Below, piece by piece: positions 8,970 to 17,496 of a stretch of 64,000 nt of DNA (position 1 is the first letter of the stretch; the number at the start of each line of letters is the position of its first letter). The notes under the pieces are model-generated. The model was not told the origin of the DNA and did no database searches. It was given only the letters and a program-made list of their open reading frames with translations. The DNA is from Myxococcales bacterium (GTDB lineage Bacteria > Myxococcota_A > Polyangia > Nannocystales > Nannocystaceae): the NCBI GenBank assembly GCA_020633315.1, contig JACKDV010000008.1, positions 124,001 through 188,000 of the forward strand. Reading direction: 5' to 3'. Both the position numbers and the translations under genes were made by a program.

Positions 8970-9775
8970 GGCTCAGGGCTCCACGCCGGGCCGGGACGGT
9001 CGTGCTCGGGGCCCTGCTGGCCATGGCGCTGGTGATGCCGGCTGCGGCCGCGCCCCCCAAGCCCAAGGACGCCAAGGCCCGCAAGCACTTCGAGCGCGCG
9101 GTCGAGCTCTACACCGAGCAGGACTACGACGGCTCGGTGGCGGAGGCCGAGGCCGGCTACAAGATCGAGGAGCACGAGTCGCTGCTGTTCATCTGGGCCC
9201 AGGCCGAGCGCCAGCGGCACAACTGCATCGAGGCGGTCGAGCTGTTCAACGCCTTCATCGCCACGACGAAGGACGAGGACATGAAGCAGAACGCGCTGAC
9301 GGCCAAGGCCAAGTGCGCGGAGGAGCTCGCCGAGATCGCCCGCAAGGCCGAGGAGGATGCGGCCGCGGCGGCCGAGGCTGCGGCCGAGGAGGAGGCGGCC
9401 GAGGAGGCCGATGTGCCCCCGCCCCCGCCCCCTCGGCCCTGGTACAGGGACCCCGTCGGCGACGTGCTGGTGGGCGTGGGTGGAGCCGGCATCCTGGCGG
9501 GCGGGAGCCTGCTCATCGCGGCGGCGATCCTCGATCCCGCCAAGGCACCCATCTACGAGGACTTCGCCGCGCGCCAGGTGCTGCAGCCCAAGCTGCTGCT
9601 GGCGGGCGGGATCACGGCCGGCGTGGGCGTGGTCATCGCGGCCGCGGGCGGCGTGCGCTGGGGCCTGGTGGCTCGCAAGAACAAGCGAGACGCCGCCGCC
9701 ACCCAGGCGCGCATGCGGGTCGGCCCCTGGGTGGACGGCCGGCGAGCGGGCGTGGTGCTCAGCGGTCGCTTCTGA
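8939..9775 (+). CDS. Exported TPR-like membrane protein, kinase partner candidate
   Basis: The 278-residue product has a basic N-terminus and a signal peptide (GALLAMALVMPAAAA). About 120 helical residues follow with TPR-like spacing (ARKHFERAVELYTEQDYDG), then an Ala/Glu coiled segment, a Pro run and two hydrophobic helices near the C-terminus. Proteins of this shape are common beside myxobacterial kinases, but the family function is not known. The start codon lies inside the kinase gene (31-base overlap), implying translational coupling. The first ATG is preferred because later starts would lose the positive N-region of the signal peptide. Its 3' end overlaps the convergent gene ending at 9759 by 17 bases. 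Confidence 0.78.
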   Translation: MGSRFPVPHLRLRAPRRAGTVVLGALLAMALVMPAAAAPPKPKDAKARKHFERAVELYTEQDYDGSVAEAEAGYKIEEHESLLFIWAQAERQRHNCIEAVELFNAFIATTKDEDMKQNALTAKAKCAEELAEIARKAEEDAAAAAEAAAEEEAAEEADVPPPPPPRPWYRDPVGDVLVGVGGAGILAGGSLLIAAAILDPAKAPIYEDFAARQVLQPKLLLAGGITAGVGVVIAAAGGVRWGLVARKNKRDAAATQARMRVGPWVDGRRAGVVLSGRF

Positions 9776-11231
9776 TCGCGGTCGAGGCCCACAGCCACGG
9801 GGCGGCCAGGGGGAGCAGGCTGAGCAGGCCGGGCAGCCCCAGCAGCAGGCCGAGGTTGGTGGCGCGACCCGGGACCGCGGCCTCGGCCCCGCGGGCGCGC
9901 GGCCACGCGTACTCCCACACGGGGTTGCCGAACTGCGAGGCCTCGGGGGTGGCCGCGGCACCGAGCAGCATGTGGAGCGCCCCCACGGCGGCGAGCACCA
10001 TGAACAGGGTGGGGGCCGCTCGATGGCCGGGCAGCGCTCCCAGCACGAGCAGGCCGAGCATGGGCACCAGGTGGCGCGGGCCGAAGGCCGCCCCGCCGTC
10101 CCACATGTAGTAGCCCGCGTTGAGCAGCAGGTAGTAGGCGACCACGAGGATCGCCACGACGATCGAGGCCCGGGGCAGCCCGCCCGGATCGCGGAGCGCC
10201 GCGACCAGGCCCCATCCCGCCAGCAGCAACACCGGAGAGAGGTAGAGCAGCCCGCGGTAGCTCCCCCACAGCAGGGCCCACAGCGCATCCGCCTGGGGCC
10301 AGCCGATGCCGTAGCGCACGCGCATGCCCTCGGCGAACTCCTCGCGGTAGACGAAGTCGTAGCCCGTGCGCAGCGGGTGGCCGAAGGCGGCGGTGTGGTA
10401 GGCGGCGAGAGCCAGCGCCCACGGCACGCCGCCCGCGATCACCCACGCCGCGTGCCTCGGGCCGTGGCGCAGCGCGGCCAGGATCACGATGAGCACGGTG
10501 GGCACGGCCGCGGGGTACTCGGTGGCCACGGCCGCGCCCAGCAGCGTGCCGGTGAGCAGCGCCCCGCCCCGACGACCCTCGCCGGCGGGGGTGAGCACCA
10601 CCAGCGCGAAGGCCCACAGCAGCAGCGCGCCGCACAGCGGGTGACCGTAGAAGACGGTCGCGTAGGGAAAGGCGGGCGTGGCCAGGGCGAAGGCCATGGT
10701 GACCAGCAGGGCCGGGCCCACTCGGCCCATGGCCTGGCGCAGCACCAGCAGGAACACGGCCGCTGCCGCGGCCACCGTGGGCAGCACCCCGGTGAACAGG
10801 CCGCACAGGTACAGCGCCACGCGGTGGGCCAGGTTGTACACGAGCACGTCGCCGGGCCCCCGATCCTCGGGCTCGGGCGTGGGGGCCTCGGGGTCGAGCG
10901 GGCGCACGTGTACCTCGGGCAGCTCTCCGCCGGTCAGCCGCCGTAGCGCATGGAAGGCGGCGTAGGGCACCGCGGCCACCCACGAGGCCCCTGGCGCCTT
11001 GTCGCAGTAGAAGTGGCCGTCGCGGTAGCTCTTGTCCCCGGTGGTGACGTGGTAGTCGTCGATGATCGTGGTGTGCTGCTCGACCATCGCCCGGGTGAGC
11101 GCGAGCCGAGAGTTCTGATTCCACGCCGGCTCGCCCACGAAGTACGCGTAGGTCAGCGTGAGCGCGAGCCCGACCGGCAGCAGGCGGGCGCGGTGCTCGT
11201 GGAGCGGCGCGAGCAGGGCGGGGGGGCTCAC
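9759..11231 (-). CDS. GT-C-like polytopic membrane protein (paralogue 2), coupled to kinase
   Basis: This 490-residue membrane protein has about ten to eleven hydrophobic helices and shares landmarks with the paralogue at 4750-6285. Its first loop reads GEPAWNQNSRLALTRAM, lacking the acidic cluster seen in paralogue 1. A later loop carries DGHFYCDKAPG, similar to the acceptor or lipid-binding loop of ArnT/PMT-like proteins. The start is a GTG at 11231 whose last bases overlap the TGA of the kinase gene (GTGA), so translation is coupled to the kinase. A glycosyltransferase role on lipid-linked sugars is inferred from fold only, and loss of the acidic residues may mean a changed activity. Confidence 0.78.
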   Translation of the reverse strand: MSPPALLAPLHEHRARLLPVGLALTLTYAYFVGEPAWNQNSRLALTRAMVEQHTTIIDDYHVTTGDKSYRDGHFYCDKAPGASWVAAVPYAAFHALRRLTGGELPEVHVRPLDPEAPTPEPEDRGPGDVLVYNLAHRVALYLCGLFTGVLPTVAAAAAVFLLVLRQAMGRVGPALLVTMAFALATPAFPYATVFYGHPLCGALLLWAFALVVLTPAGEGRRGGALLTGTLLGAAVATEYPAAVPTVLIVILAALRHGPRHAAWVIAGGVPWALALAAYHTAAFGHPLRTGYDFVYREEFAEGMRVRYGIGWPQADALWALLWGSYRGLLYLSPVLLLAGWGLVAALRDPGGLPRASIVVAILVVAYYLLLNAGYYMWDGGAAFGPRHLVPMLGLLVLGALPGHRAAPTLFMVLAAVGALHMLLGAAATPEASQFGNPVWEYAWPRARGAEAAVPGRATNLGLLLGLPGLLSLLPLAAPWLWASTAIRSDR

Positions 11232-12175
11232 GACCGGGCGGGGAGGGCCTCGCTCACCAGTGCGGCGAGGGCCTTGCGCGATTGCTCGGCCGCCTTGGCC
11301 TCGGGGGCCTGGGCCAGGCGCTGCAGCATCTGGTAGGCGCCCGAGTAGCGCCGCGCGGGATCGCGGTCGAGGTTCTTGCGCACGATCTCGCTGAGCTTGG
11401 GGGACAGCCCCGGCACGCGTCGGCTGGGCTGGCTGATGTCGAAGCGCTCGATCGCCTCGCGCGTGGCCGCATCGTCGGCGCCCTGGAACAGCCGCTCGCC
11501 TCGCAGGCACTCCCACAGGATCGCGGCCAGGCCGAACAGGTCGGTCTTCTCGCTGGCGCGGGCCTTGTCGGGCAGGCGCTCGGGCGCCATGTAGGCCAGC
11601 GCCCCGGCGCCCGGCTCGTCGTGCTCGGGGGGCAGCCAGGCGCTGGCCGCCACCGAGAAGTCATAGAGGATCACGTCGCCGCGTCGCGAGACCCACACGT
11701 TGCGGGGGCACAGGTCGCGATGCACCACCCCCAGCGGCTCGGGCTCGCCCTGCTCGAGGAACTCGAGCGAGTGCACGTGCCGAATGGCATCGACGAGCTG
11801 GCCCATCACGTAGACCGAGATCTCCTTGCTCAGCGCGCGGGGCTCGTCGGTCTCGTGGCGCAGCAGCGAGGCGAGGCTCACCCCGTCGATGCGGTCGAGC
11901 ACCATGTAGGCCACGCCGTCCTGATCGCCGGCCGCGTGCAGGGTGGGGATGCACGGGTGGTTGAAGCTCCGCAGCAGGCGGATCTCGTGCTCGAACTGGC
12001 CGCGGCGCAGCTCGGCCTCGCCCCCGCGGGTGGCCGACAGGATCTTGGCCACGTAGCCCGCGGCATCGGAGGCGGCGGGCTCGTCCTCGTGGATGGCGTG
12101 GTAGTAGCGAGCGTGCGGGCTGGGGCCCTGGAATTCGTCCGCCAGTCGATATCGGCCCAGCCCTCGCAGCTCCAT
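11228..12175 (-). CDS. Soluble Ser/Thr protein kinase-like protein with atypical motifs (DFS, no Gly-rich loop)
   Basis: The 315-residue protein is almost only a kinase domain and has no transmembrane helix. Lys44 (VAKIL), Glu64 and the catalytic loop HRDLCPRN (Asp154) are present, as is MAPER in place of APE. The nucleotide loop, however, reads FQGPSPHARYY without the GxGxxG pattern, and the magnesium motif is DFS (172-174) instead of DFG. It could be a weakly active or regulatory kinase. The gene runs directly into the GT-C gene (4-base overlap) and diverges, across 99 bases, from a polysaccharide-type operon. Control of envelope glycan synthesis is therefore a reasonable inference. The start is the ATG at 12175, which places the first kinase strand at GRYRLADEF. 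Confidence 0.87.
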   Translation of the reverse strand: MELRGLGRYRLADEFQGPSPHARYYHAIHEDEPAASDAAGYVAKILSATRGGEAELRRGQFEHEIRLLRSFNHPCIPTLHAAGDQDGVAYMVLDRIDGVSLASLLRHETDEPRALSKEISVYVMGQLVDAIRHVHSLEFLEQGEPEPLGVVHRDLCPRNVWVSRRGDVILYDFSVAASAWLPPEHDEPGAGALAYMAPERLPDKARASEKTDLFGLAAILWECLRGERLFQGADDAATREAIERFDISQPSRRVPGLSPKLSEIVRKNLDRDPARRYSGAYQMLQRLAQAPEAKAAEQSRKALAALVSEALPARS

Positions 12176-12274
12176 GGTGCCCCAGTGTGCATGGCGCGGA
12201 TCCGGCTGTCCAGGCCGCGCTCGGGGCCGCTGGCGGCGCGCTTTCTCGTTTTCCCCTCTCCAGCGAACGCGGGT

Positions 12275-13603
12275 ATGGTCGCGTTCGTGACGTCGCCCGA
12301 GGGCCTCCCCGTGGTGATCCTGGGCGCGGGCCTGACGGGCCTCAGCACGGCCCTGCACCTGCGGCATGCCCCGTATCTGCTCGTCGAGCGCGGCCAACGC
12401 GTGGGGGGCAAGGCCCGGAGTGAGCGTCGCGACGGCTATACCTTCGATGTCACCGGTCACTGGCTGCACCTGCGGGACGATCGCGTGCGTCGGCTGGTGG
12501 ACGGGCTGTTCAGCGCGGGTCAGCTCGTGGAGATCGAGCGTCGCACCGGGGTGTGGCTGCAAGGGGTGATGCTGCCCTATCCCTTCCAGGCCAACCTGCA
12601 CGGCCTGCCGCTGCCCGTGGTGCGCGACTGCCTGGTGGCGTTCATGGAGGCGCAGGTGGAGGCGGCTCGACCCGGCGTCGCCCCGCCGGCCACCTTCCGC
12701 GAGTTCGCCGAGCGTCGCTTCGGCCGGGGCATCGCCGAGCTGTTCTTCGTGCCCTACAACACCAAGCTGTGGGGGGTGACGCCCGACGAGCTGGCCCCCG
12801 ACTGGGGCTCGCGCTTCATCCCGCTGCCCGAGCCCGAGCAGGTGATCGGCGGAGCGCTGGGCCTGCGCCAGGAGGGCCTGGGCTACAACGCTCGCTTCCT
12901 CTACCCGCGGGCGGGGGGCATCGATCAGCTCCCCGAGGCGATGGCCGCCCGGATCCGCGGGCGCAACCCCGAGGCGATCCGGGTGGGCTGTGCGGCCGAG
13001 GAGATCGACGTGGTGGGCCGCCGGGTGAAGCTGGTGGGGCAGGACGACTGGCTGGAGTATCGCGCGCTGGTCTCCACGATCCCGCTGCCCCAGCTCGTGG
13101 CTCGGATCCCCGCTGCGCCGCCCGAGGTGCGCGAGGCCGCGGCCGCGCTGCGCTGGGTGTCGTGGCGCTACCTCGACGTGGCCACCCGCCGCGCGCCGCC
13201 GCTGCGCGAGCACTGGGTGTACGTGCCCGAGCTGCACGTGCCCTTCTTCCGGGTGGGCGTGTACAGCAACGCCCTGCCCGCGATGGCGCCCCCCGGCGCG
13301 GGCTCGCTGTACGTGGAGCTGGCCGATCGCAGCGGGCGGCCCGACCTGCCCCAGGTGATCCAGCACCTGGTGGCCATGGGGGCGCTGCACGACGCGCAGG
13401 ACGTGGCCTTCACCGAGCTGCGGGAGATCGAGTGCGCCTACGTGCTGCTCGACGACGCCTACGGCCCCGCCACCGCCACGATCCACCAGTGGCTGCGCGG
13501 GGTGGGGGTGCGGGCCTGCGGCCGCTACGGCGCGTGGATCTACAATTCGATGGAAGACAGCATCATCCAAGGCATGGAGGCGGCGGCGTGGGCGGAGGCA
13601 TGA
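12275..13603 (+). CDS. FAD-dependent oxidoreductase, UDP-galactopyranose-mutase/amine-oxidase-like
   Basis: This 442-residue flavoprotein begins with a Rossmann dinucleotide motif GAGLTGLSTA at residues 17-26, followed by the acidic ribose-binding strand ending LLVERG and the GGKARS segment typical of protoporphyrinogen-oxidase, amine-oxidase and UDP-galactopyranose-mutase families. The FFVPYNTKLWG segment resembles flavoproteins found in polysaccharide clusters, which favours a sugar-nucleotide or lipid-sugar substrate. The stop codon overlaps the start of the glycosyltransferase gene (ATGA), so they form one operon with the deacetylase. The start is ATG 12275, although GTG at 12287 is possible. 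The exact reaction is not determinable by reading. Confidence 0.85.
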   Translation: MVAFVTSPEGLPVVILGAGLTGLSTALHLRHAPYLLVERGQRVGGKARSERRDGYTFDVTGHWLHLRDDRVRRLVDGLFSAGQLVEIERRTGVWLQGVMLPYPFQANLHGLPLPVVRDCLVAFMEAQVEAARPGVAPPATFREFAERRFGRGIAELFFVPYNTKLWGVTPDELAPDWGSRFIPLPEPEQVIGGALGLRQEGLGYNARFLYPRAGGIDQLPEAMAARIRGRNPEAIRVGCAAEEIDVVGRRVKLVGQDDWLEYRALVSTIPLPQLVARIPAAPPEVREAAAALRWVSWRYLDVATRRAPPLREHWVYVPELHVPFFRVGVYSNALPAMAPPGAGSLYVELADRSGRPDLPQVIQHLVAMGALHDAQDVAFTELREIECAYVLLDDAYGPATATIHQWLRGVGVRACGRYGAWIYNSMEDSIIQGMEAAAWAEA

Positions 13604-14364
13604 GCGAGCCGGACCCGGGCGAGGAGCCCGAGCTGTCGCTGGTGATCCCGGTCTACAACGAGGAGGGCATCCTCGCGGAGAGCCTCGGCTCGCTGTGCGA
13701 GCGCCTCGACGCCGAGGGCCTGCGCTACGAGGTGGTGGTGGCCGAGAACGGCAGCCGCGATCGCACGGTGGAGATCGGCGAGCGCATCGCGGCCGAGCGA
13801 CCCCAGGTCCGCCTGCTGCGCTACCCCGAGCCCAACTACGGCGGAGCGCTGCGCGAGGGGATCTACCGCGCCCGCGGGCGCTTCGTGATCTGCGAGGAGA
13901 TCGACCTGTGCGACGTGGGCTTCCACTTGCGTGCGCTCGAGATCCTGCGGAGCGACGAGGCCGACGTGGTGATCGGCTCCAAGGCGATGCGCGGGGCGGC
14001 CGACACCCGCCCGCTGCCGCGGCGCGTGGCCACGCGGGTCTACAATGCGATGCTGCGGGTCACCCTGGGCTTCTCCGGCACCGACACCCACGGGCTCAAG
14101 GCGCTGCGGCGCGAGGCGGTGCTGCCGGTGGTGGCCCGCTGCGTGGTGGAGCACGACGTGTTCGCCAGCGAGCTGGTGATCCGAGCCGAGCGCAGCGGCC
14201 TGCGGGTGCGCGAGATCCCGGTCACCATCGAGGAGAAGCGAGCGCCGTCGATCGAGCTGCGCCGTCGGGTGCCCCGGGTGCTGCGCAACCTGGCGCGCCT
14301 GATGGTCTCCATCCACCTGAGCTCGCCCGTGGGCTCCGACCACCCGGACGAGCGTCCGCACTGA
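13600..14364 (+). CDS. Family 2 glycosyltransferase
   Basis: The 254-residue protein has a GT-A fold: LSLVIPVYNEE at residues 12-22, a VVVAENGSRDRT stretch binding the nucleotide, and a modified catalytic region around GRFVICEEIDLCDV where DxD is expected. It is shorter than dolichol-phosphate mannosyltransferases that carry membrane helices and has none itself, so it probably works at the cytoplasmic face. It overlaps the flavoprotein gene by four bases and lies 15 bases before the deacetylase gene, consistent with stepwise assembly of a surface glycan or glycolipid. The donor sugar is unknown. The acidic residues near EEID are candidates for metal binding. Confidence 0.9.
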   Translation: MSEPDPGEEPELSLVIPVYNEEGILAESLGSLCERLDAEGLRYEVVVAENGSRDRTVEIGERIAAERPQVRLLRYPEPNYGGALREGIYRARGRFVICEEIDLCDVGFHLRALEILRSDEADVVIGSKAMRGAADTRPLPRRVATRVYNAMLRVTLGFSGTDTHGLKALRREAVLPVVARCVVEHDVFASELVIRAERSGLRVREIPVTIEEKRAPSIELRRRVPRVLRNLARLMVSIHLSSPVGSDHPDERPH

Positions 14365-14379
14365 CCCGCCGCCCGACCG

Positions 14380-15297
14380 ATGTCCTCGCCCCCGGCCACC
14401 CTGGTGAGCGTCGACCTCGACGACGCCGCCTGCTACCACGCCATCCACGGCTTGCCGCCGCCCGACCCCGAGCAGGCCCGCGCCGCGCTCGAGCGCTGGC
14501 TGCCGCGCTTCCTCGAGCTGTTCGCCCGGGCGCGGGTGCACGCCACCTTCTTCGTGATCGGCCGGGAGCTGCGGCGCGACGCCGACGATCGCGGACGCGG
14601 GGCGGAGCTCCTGCGACGGGCGCTCGCCGAGGGACACGAGCTGGGCAACCACGGCCACGCCCATGCCTACGACCTGGTGCGCTGGCCGGCCGAGCGCCAG
14701 CGCGACGACCTGCGGGCCTGCGACGCGGCGCTGCGCGAGCTGGGGGCCACGGTGGAGGGCTTCCGCGCCCCGGGCTACACCCACGATGCCGAGCTGCTGC
14801 GGCGGGTGGTCGAGCTCGGCTACCGCTACGACAGCTCGTGCCTGCCCTCGCCGGCCTACTACGCGACCAAGCTCGCGGTGATGGGGGCGATGGCGCTGCG
14901 GGGCGAGCGGTCCTCCTCGCTGGCCACCGGGGGGCGCTCGTTCGTCGGGCCCGTGGAGCCCTACCGCCGTCGCGACGTGCCGCTGTGGGAGCTGCCGATG
15001 TCGGTCTCGCCCCACCTACGGCTGCCGCTCATCGGTACCTTCTTGCTCGCGGGGCCCGGCCCGCTCAGCGCCGCCCTGCGTCGCGCCGCTCTGCGGCTGC
15101 CCCGGCTGCACCTCGAGCTGCATGCGATCGACCTCGCGGATCCCGAGCGCGATCCCATCGCGCCCGTGCTGGTGGAGCGGCAGCCCGAGCTGAAGGTGCC
15201 CTGGCGCGTGCGTCACGAGCGGCTGTGGGAGCTGCTGCGTCGCCGCGGCGGCGGGACCACGCTGCGCTCGGCCATCCCTCGCGACGAGCCCTCGTGA
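14380..15297 (+). CDS. Polysaccharide deacetylase (NodB-like, carbohydrate esterase 4)
   Basis: The 305-residue protein has the NodB motifs in order. VDLDD at residues 11-15 supplies the catalytic base and metal Asp, HATFFVIG follows, and NHGHAH at 90-95 gives the two metal His residues (91 and 95). FRAPGY at 128-133 is the third motif. The family removes N- or O-acetyl groups from glycans such as peptidoglycan, chitin-like polymers or lipid-linked sugars. There is no signal peptide, so the substrate is probably a cytoplasmic or lipid-linked intermediate made by the two upstream enzymes. The gene is last in this operon and is followed by a strong hairpin before the convergent RNase H gene. 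Confidence 0.92.
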   Translation: MSSPPATLVSVDLDDAACYHAIHGLPPPDPEQARAALERWLPRFLELFARARVHATFFVIGRELRRDADDRGRGAELLRRALAEGHELGNHGHAHAYDLVRWPAERQRDDLRACDAALRELGATVEGFRAPGYTHDAELLRRVVELGYRYDSSCLPSPAYYATKLAVMGAMALRGERSSSLATGGRSFVGPVEPYRRRDVPLWELPMSVSPHLRLPLIGTFLLAGPGPLSAALRRAALRLPRLHLELHAIDLADPERDPIAPVLVERQPELKVPWRVRHERLWELLRRRGGGTTLRSAIPRDEPS

Positions 15298-15400
15298 GAT
15301 CGCGGCGGCCGGGGAGGGGACGAGGCCGCGGCGAAGCGGCCTGGTTTCGTGGAGCCGCTGCGCTCGTGGTGAGCAAGCGCAGCGCGAGTGAGCATGGCCT

Positions 15401-15436
15401 GCTTCGGTCCTCGTCGACGCACACGAGGACCGAGGC
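15401..15436. terminator. Bidirectional terminator hairpin
   Basis: A 14-pair stem with one G-T wobble (GCTTCGGTCCTCGT pairing with ACGAGGACCGAGGC) and an 8-base loop lies between the convergent deacetylase and RNase H genes. There is no T-run on either side, so intrinsic termination would be of the U-poor type or depend on Rho. Confidence 0.6.
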
Positions 15437-15455
15437 CCGTGCGAGCGAGCTCGGG

Positions 15456-16157
15456 CTACTCGGAGCCCGGCCTCCGCTTGCGCACGCGGGGCTCCGACGA
15501 GGCCTCGCGACGCGTGGCCTGGGTGGCGAGGCGATCGGCCTCCTCGTTGCCGTCGTGTCCGGCGTGGCCCCGCACCTTGAGCAGCTCGAGGCGGGTGAAC
15601 CTCTTCATCTCCTCGCGGATCTCCTCGATGAGCTCCACGTTGGCCTTGGCCTTCCAGCCGCCGATCAGCACGCCCAGGCTCCAGCCGCTGTCCGTGTAGA
15701 GGTGGATCAGTCGATCGTTCTCGTCCTCGCGAAGCGTTCGCAGTGCCTTGAGGATGGCCGTCAGCTCCGCGATGTTGTTGGTGCCACTGCCGAGGAACTC
15801 GGAGATCTCCACCATCTCGTCCGGTCGCTGCACCAGCACGCCGATCCCCGCGGGACCGGGATTTCCCGAGCACGCACCATCCGTATAGATGATGATCGTG
15901 TCGTCGTCGGGTGGCGTGCTGGGGGTCTCGCGTAGCGCTGCCGTCGCCGCAGCGGCACCTTGCGAGCCACTCATCTCGGTGTCCGCGATGATCTCGCCTT
16001 CCATCTCGACGAGGCCATCCGGCGATGCTCGATATGATTTTCGAGCCCCGAGCTTGTAACGCAGCTCAACCCTCCCATGGCGAACGATGGGCTTGCCCGT
16101 GGGAAGCACGCGTACATACACCGTTTGCCCCTTGAATTCGTACTGTTTCCACGGCAT
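15456..16157 (-). CDS. rnhA: Ribonuclease HI with an 85-residue N-terminal extension
   Basis: The C-terminal 145 residues are a standard RNase HI, which cuts the RNA strand of RNA-DNA hybrids. Catalytic residues are Asp93 (YTDGACSGNPGP), Glu131 (NNIAELTA), Asp156 (LYTDS) and Asp208 (NEEADRLA), with the flexible GHAGH loop present. The first 85 residues are extra. They start MPWKQYEFKGQTVYV, look like a small beta-rich domain with an Ala-rich linker, and differ from the known hybrid-binding N-terminal domain of eukaryotic RNase H1, although a similar role would make sense. The gene is divergent from the lipoprotein gene at 16314. Confidence 0.93.
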   Translation of the reverse strand: MPWKQYEFKGQTVYVRVLPTGKPIVRHGRVELRYKLGARKSYRASPDGLVEMEGEIIADTEMSGSQGAAAATAALRETPSTPPDDDTIIIYTDGACSGNPGPAGIGVLVQRPDEMVEISEFLGSGTNNIAELTAILKALRTLREDENDRLIHLYTDSGWSLGVLIGGWKAKANVELIEEIREEMKRFTRLELLKVRGHAGHDGNEEADRLATQATRREASSEPRVRKRRPGSE

Positions 16158-16313
16158 CGCGACTTCGCGACCCTACCTTGCGCAACCGGGCGCGCCAAGG
16201 TCCGTCTGTGCTGGTACCCGGACGAAGAGCCGGTGCCCCACCACCAGGAAACCGACATGAACCGACTCTTTTCGGCTTGCACCCCCCGAACCCGTCGTGT
16301 AGAGAGCCCCGCT

Positions 16314-17249
16314 ATGAAGACGTTTGCCACCACCACCTTCGCCGTAGCCCTGCTGGGTGTGGCCGCCTGCAAAGGTGGCGGCGGCGATGCTGCGAAGTTC
16401 ATCCCCGAAGCTGCCACCGTCGTCGGCGGCGTCGACCTCGCTGGCCTCCAGGGCACTCAGTCCTGGAAGGACAACAAGGAGATGGCCCTGGCCCAGGTCA
16501 AGGAGCCCATCGCCGCGATGGAGAAGTGCAACCTCGGCCTCGACAAGTGGAAGAGCGTGACCTTCGGTGTCGACCCCAACGGCGGCGAGAAGCTGGCGGC
16601 CGTGATCGTGGCCGACGGCCTCGGCAAGAAGGAGAACCTCGACTGCGCTGCGGGCGAGATCAAGAAGGCCTCCGGCGGCGAGAAGGATCCCTGGACCTCC
16701 GAGGAGGAGGGCAAGGTCCTCAAGATGGAGGACGGGAACGTCGCCTACGTGGTCGACGACAACACCCTCGTCATCGCCAGCAAGGACTGGGCCGAGGACG
16801 TCAAGAAGCTCACCAAGGGCGAGGGCAAGTCCGCGTTCGACGGCAAGCTCAAGGACGTGATCGGTCGTACCGACACCGGCAAGCACATCTGGTTCGCCGG
16901 CATCCTCCCCGAGGACGCCAAGGGTGCCGCCAAGATGGCCGGTGACATCGGCGACCCGCAGGACGTGGCGGGCTGGATGGACATGAGCGGCGGCCTCGAG
17001 GTGTGGGTTGCCCTGGGCCTCAAGGACTCCGACCAGGCTGGCAAGGCCAAGGACACCCTCTCCGCCAGCTTCGAGGCGATGAAGGGCATGGCCGGCCAGA
17101 TGGGCGTGCCCGCGGGCGTGGTCGACAGCGTGAAGTTCGACACCAAGGACACCGCCGTCACCGTGACCGCCAAGGCCTCCGACGAGGATCTCAAGAAGAT
17201 CCAGGAGACCCTGATGAAGAACATGGGCGGCATGATGGGCGGCATGTAA
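16314..17249 (+). CDS. Lipoprotein of unknown function (exported, Lys/Asp-rich)
   Basis: The 311-residue product has a signal sequence with lipobox GVAAC, then a soluble domain with alternating acidic and basic stretches, ending in Met/Gly repeats (MKNMGGMMGGM). Internal phrases such as VIVADGLGKKENLDCA and DDNTLVIASKDWAEDV suggest two alpha-beta repeats of similar design, and I recognise no named family. I start at ATG 16314 because it opens the signal peptide; the ATG at 16257 would add 19 residues without one. TTGCAC (16277-16282), a 17-base gap and TAGAGA (16300-16305) form a possible promoter, which would make the message nearly leaderless. A hairpin follows the gene. Confidence 0.82.
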   Translation: MKTFATTTFAVALLGVAACKGGGGDAAKFIPEAATVVGGVDLAGLQGTQSWKDNKEMALAQVKEPIAAMEKCNLGLDKWKSVTFGVDPNGGEKLAAVIVADGLGKKENLDCAAGEIKKASGGEKDPWTSEEEGKVLKMEDGNVAYVVDDNTLVIASKDWAEDVKKLTKGEGKSAFDGKLKDVIGRTDTGKHIWFAGILPEDAKGAAKMAGDIGDPQDVAGWMDMSGGLEVWVALGLKDSDQAGKAKDTLSASFEAMKGMAGQMGVPAGVVDSVKFDTKDTAVTVTAKASDEDLKKIQETLMKNMGGMMGGM

Positions 17250-17282
17250 GCCGACCACCAACGTCCAAGCTACCTCGATGCG

Positions 17283-17312
17283 AGGGGGCGCGACCGCAGG
17301 GTCTCGCCCCCT
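17283..17312 (+). terminator. Terminator-like hairpin after the lipoprotein gene
   Basis: AGGGGGCG pairs perfectly with CGCCCCCT across a 14-base loop, 33 bases after the stop codon. A second, weaker hairpin (CCTTCG, loop CAATTT, CGAAGG) follows immediately. No long T-run is present. Confidence 0.5.
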
Positions 17313-17496
17313 TCGCAATTTCGAAGGCGGGAGCGAGGCGGCCGCAGGGCGCCCACCACGGCCGATCGGGGCCGGCCTTGCGCCCGCGGGCGGGCCACGC
17401 CATCATCCGCGACCCGGGTCAGCCCGGGCCGTGCGGCATCCGGCCCACGGTCACTCGTAGCTGCTGATGGCGGCGAACATCGAGAGGACGACAGAC

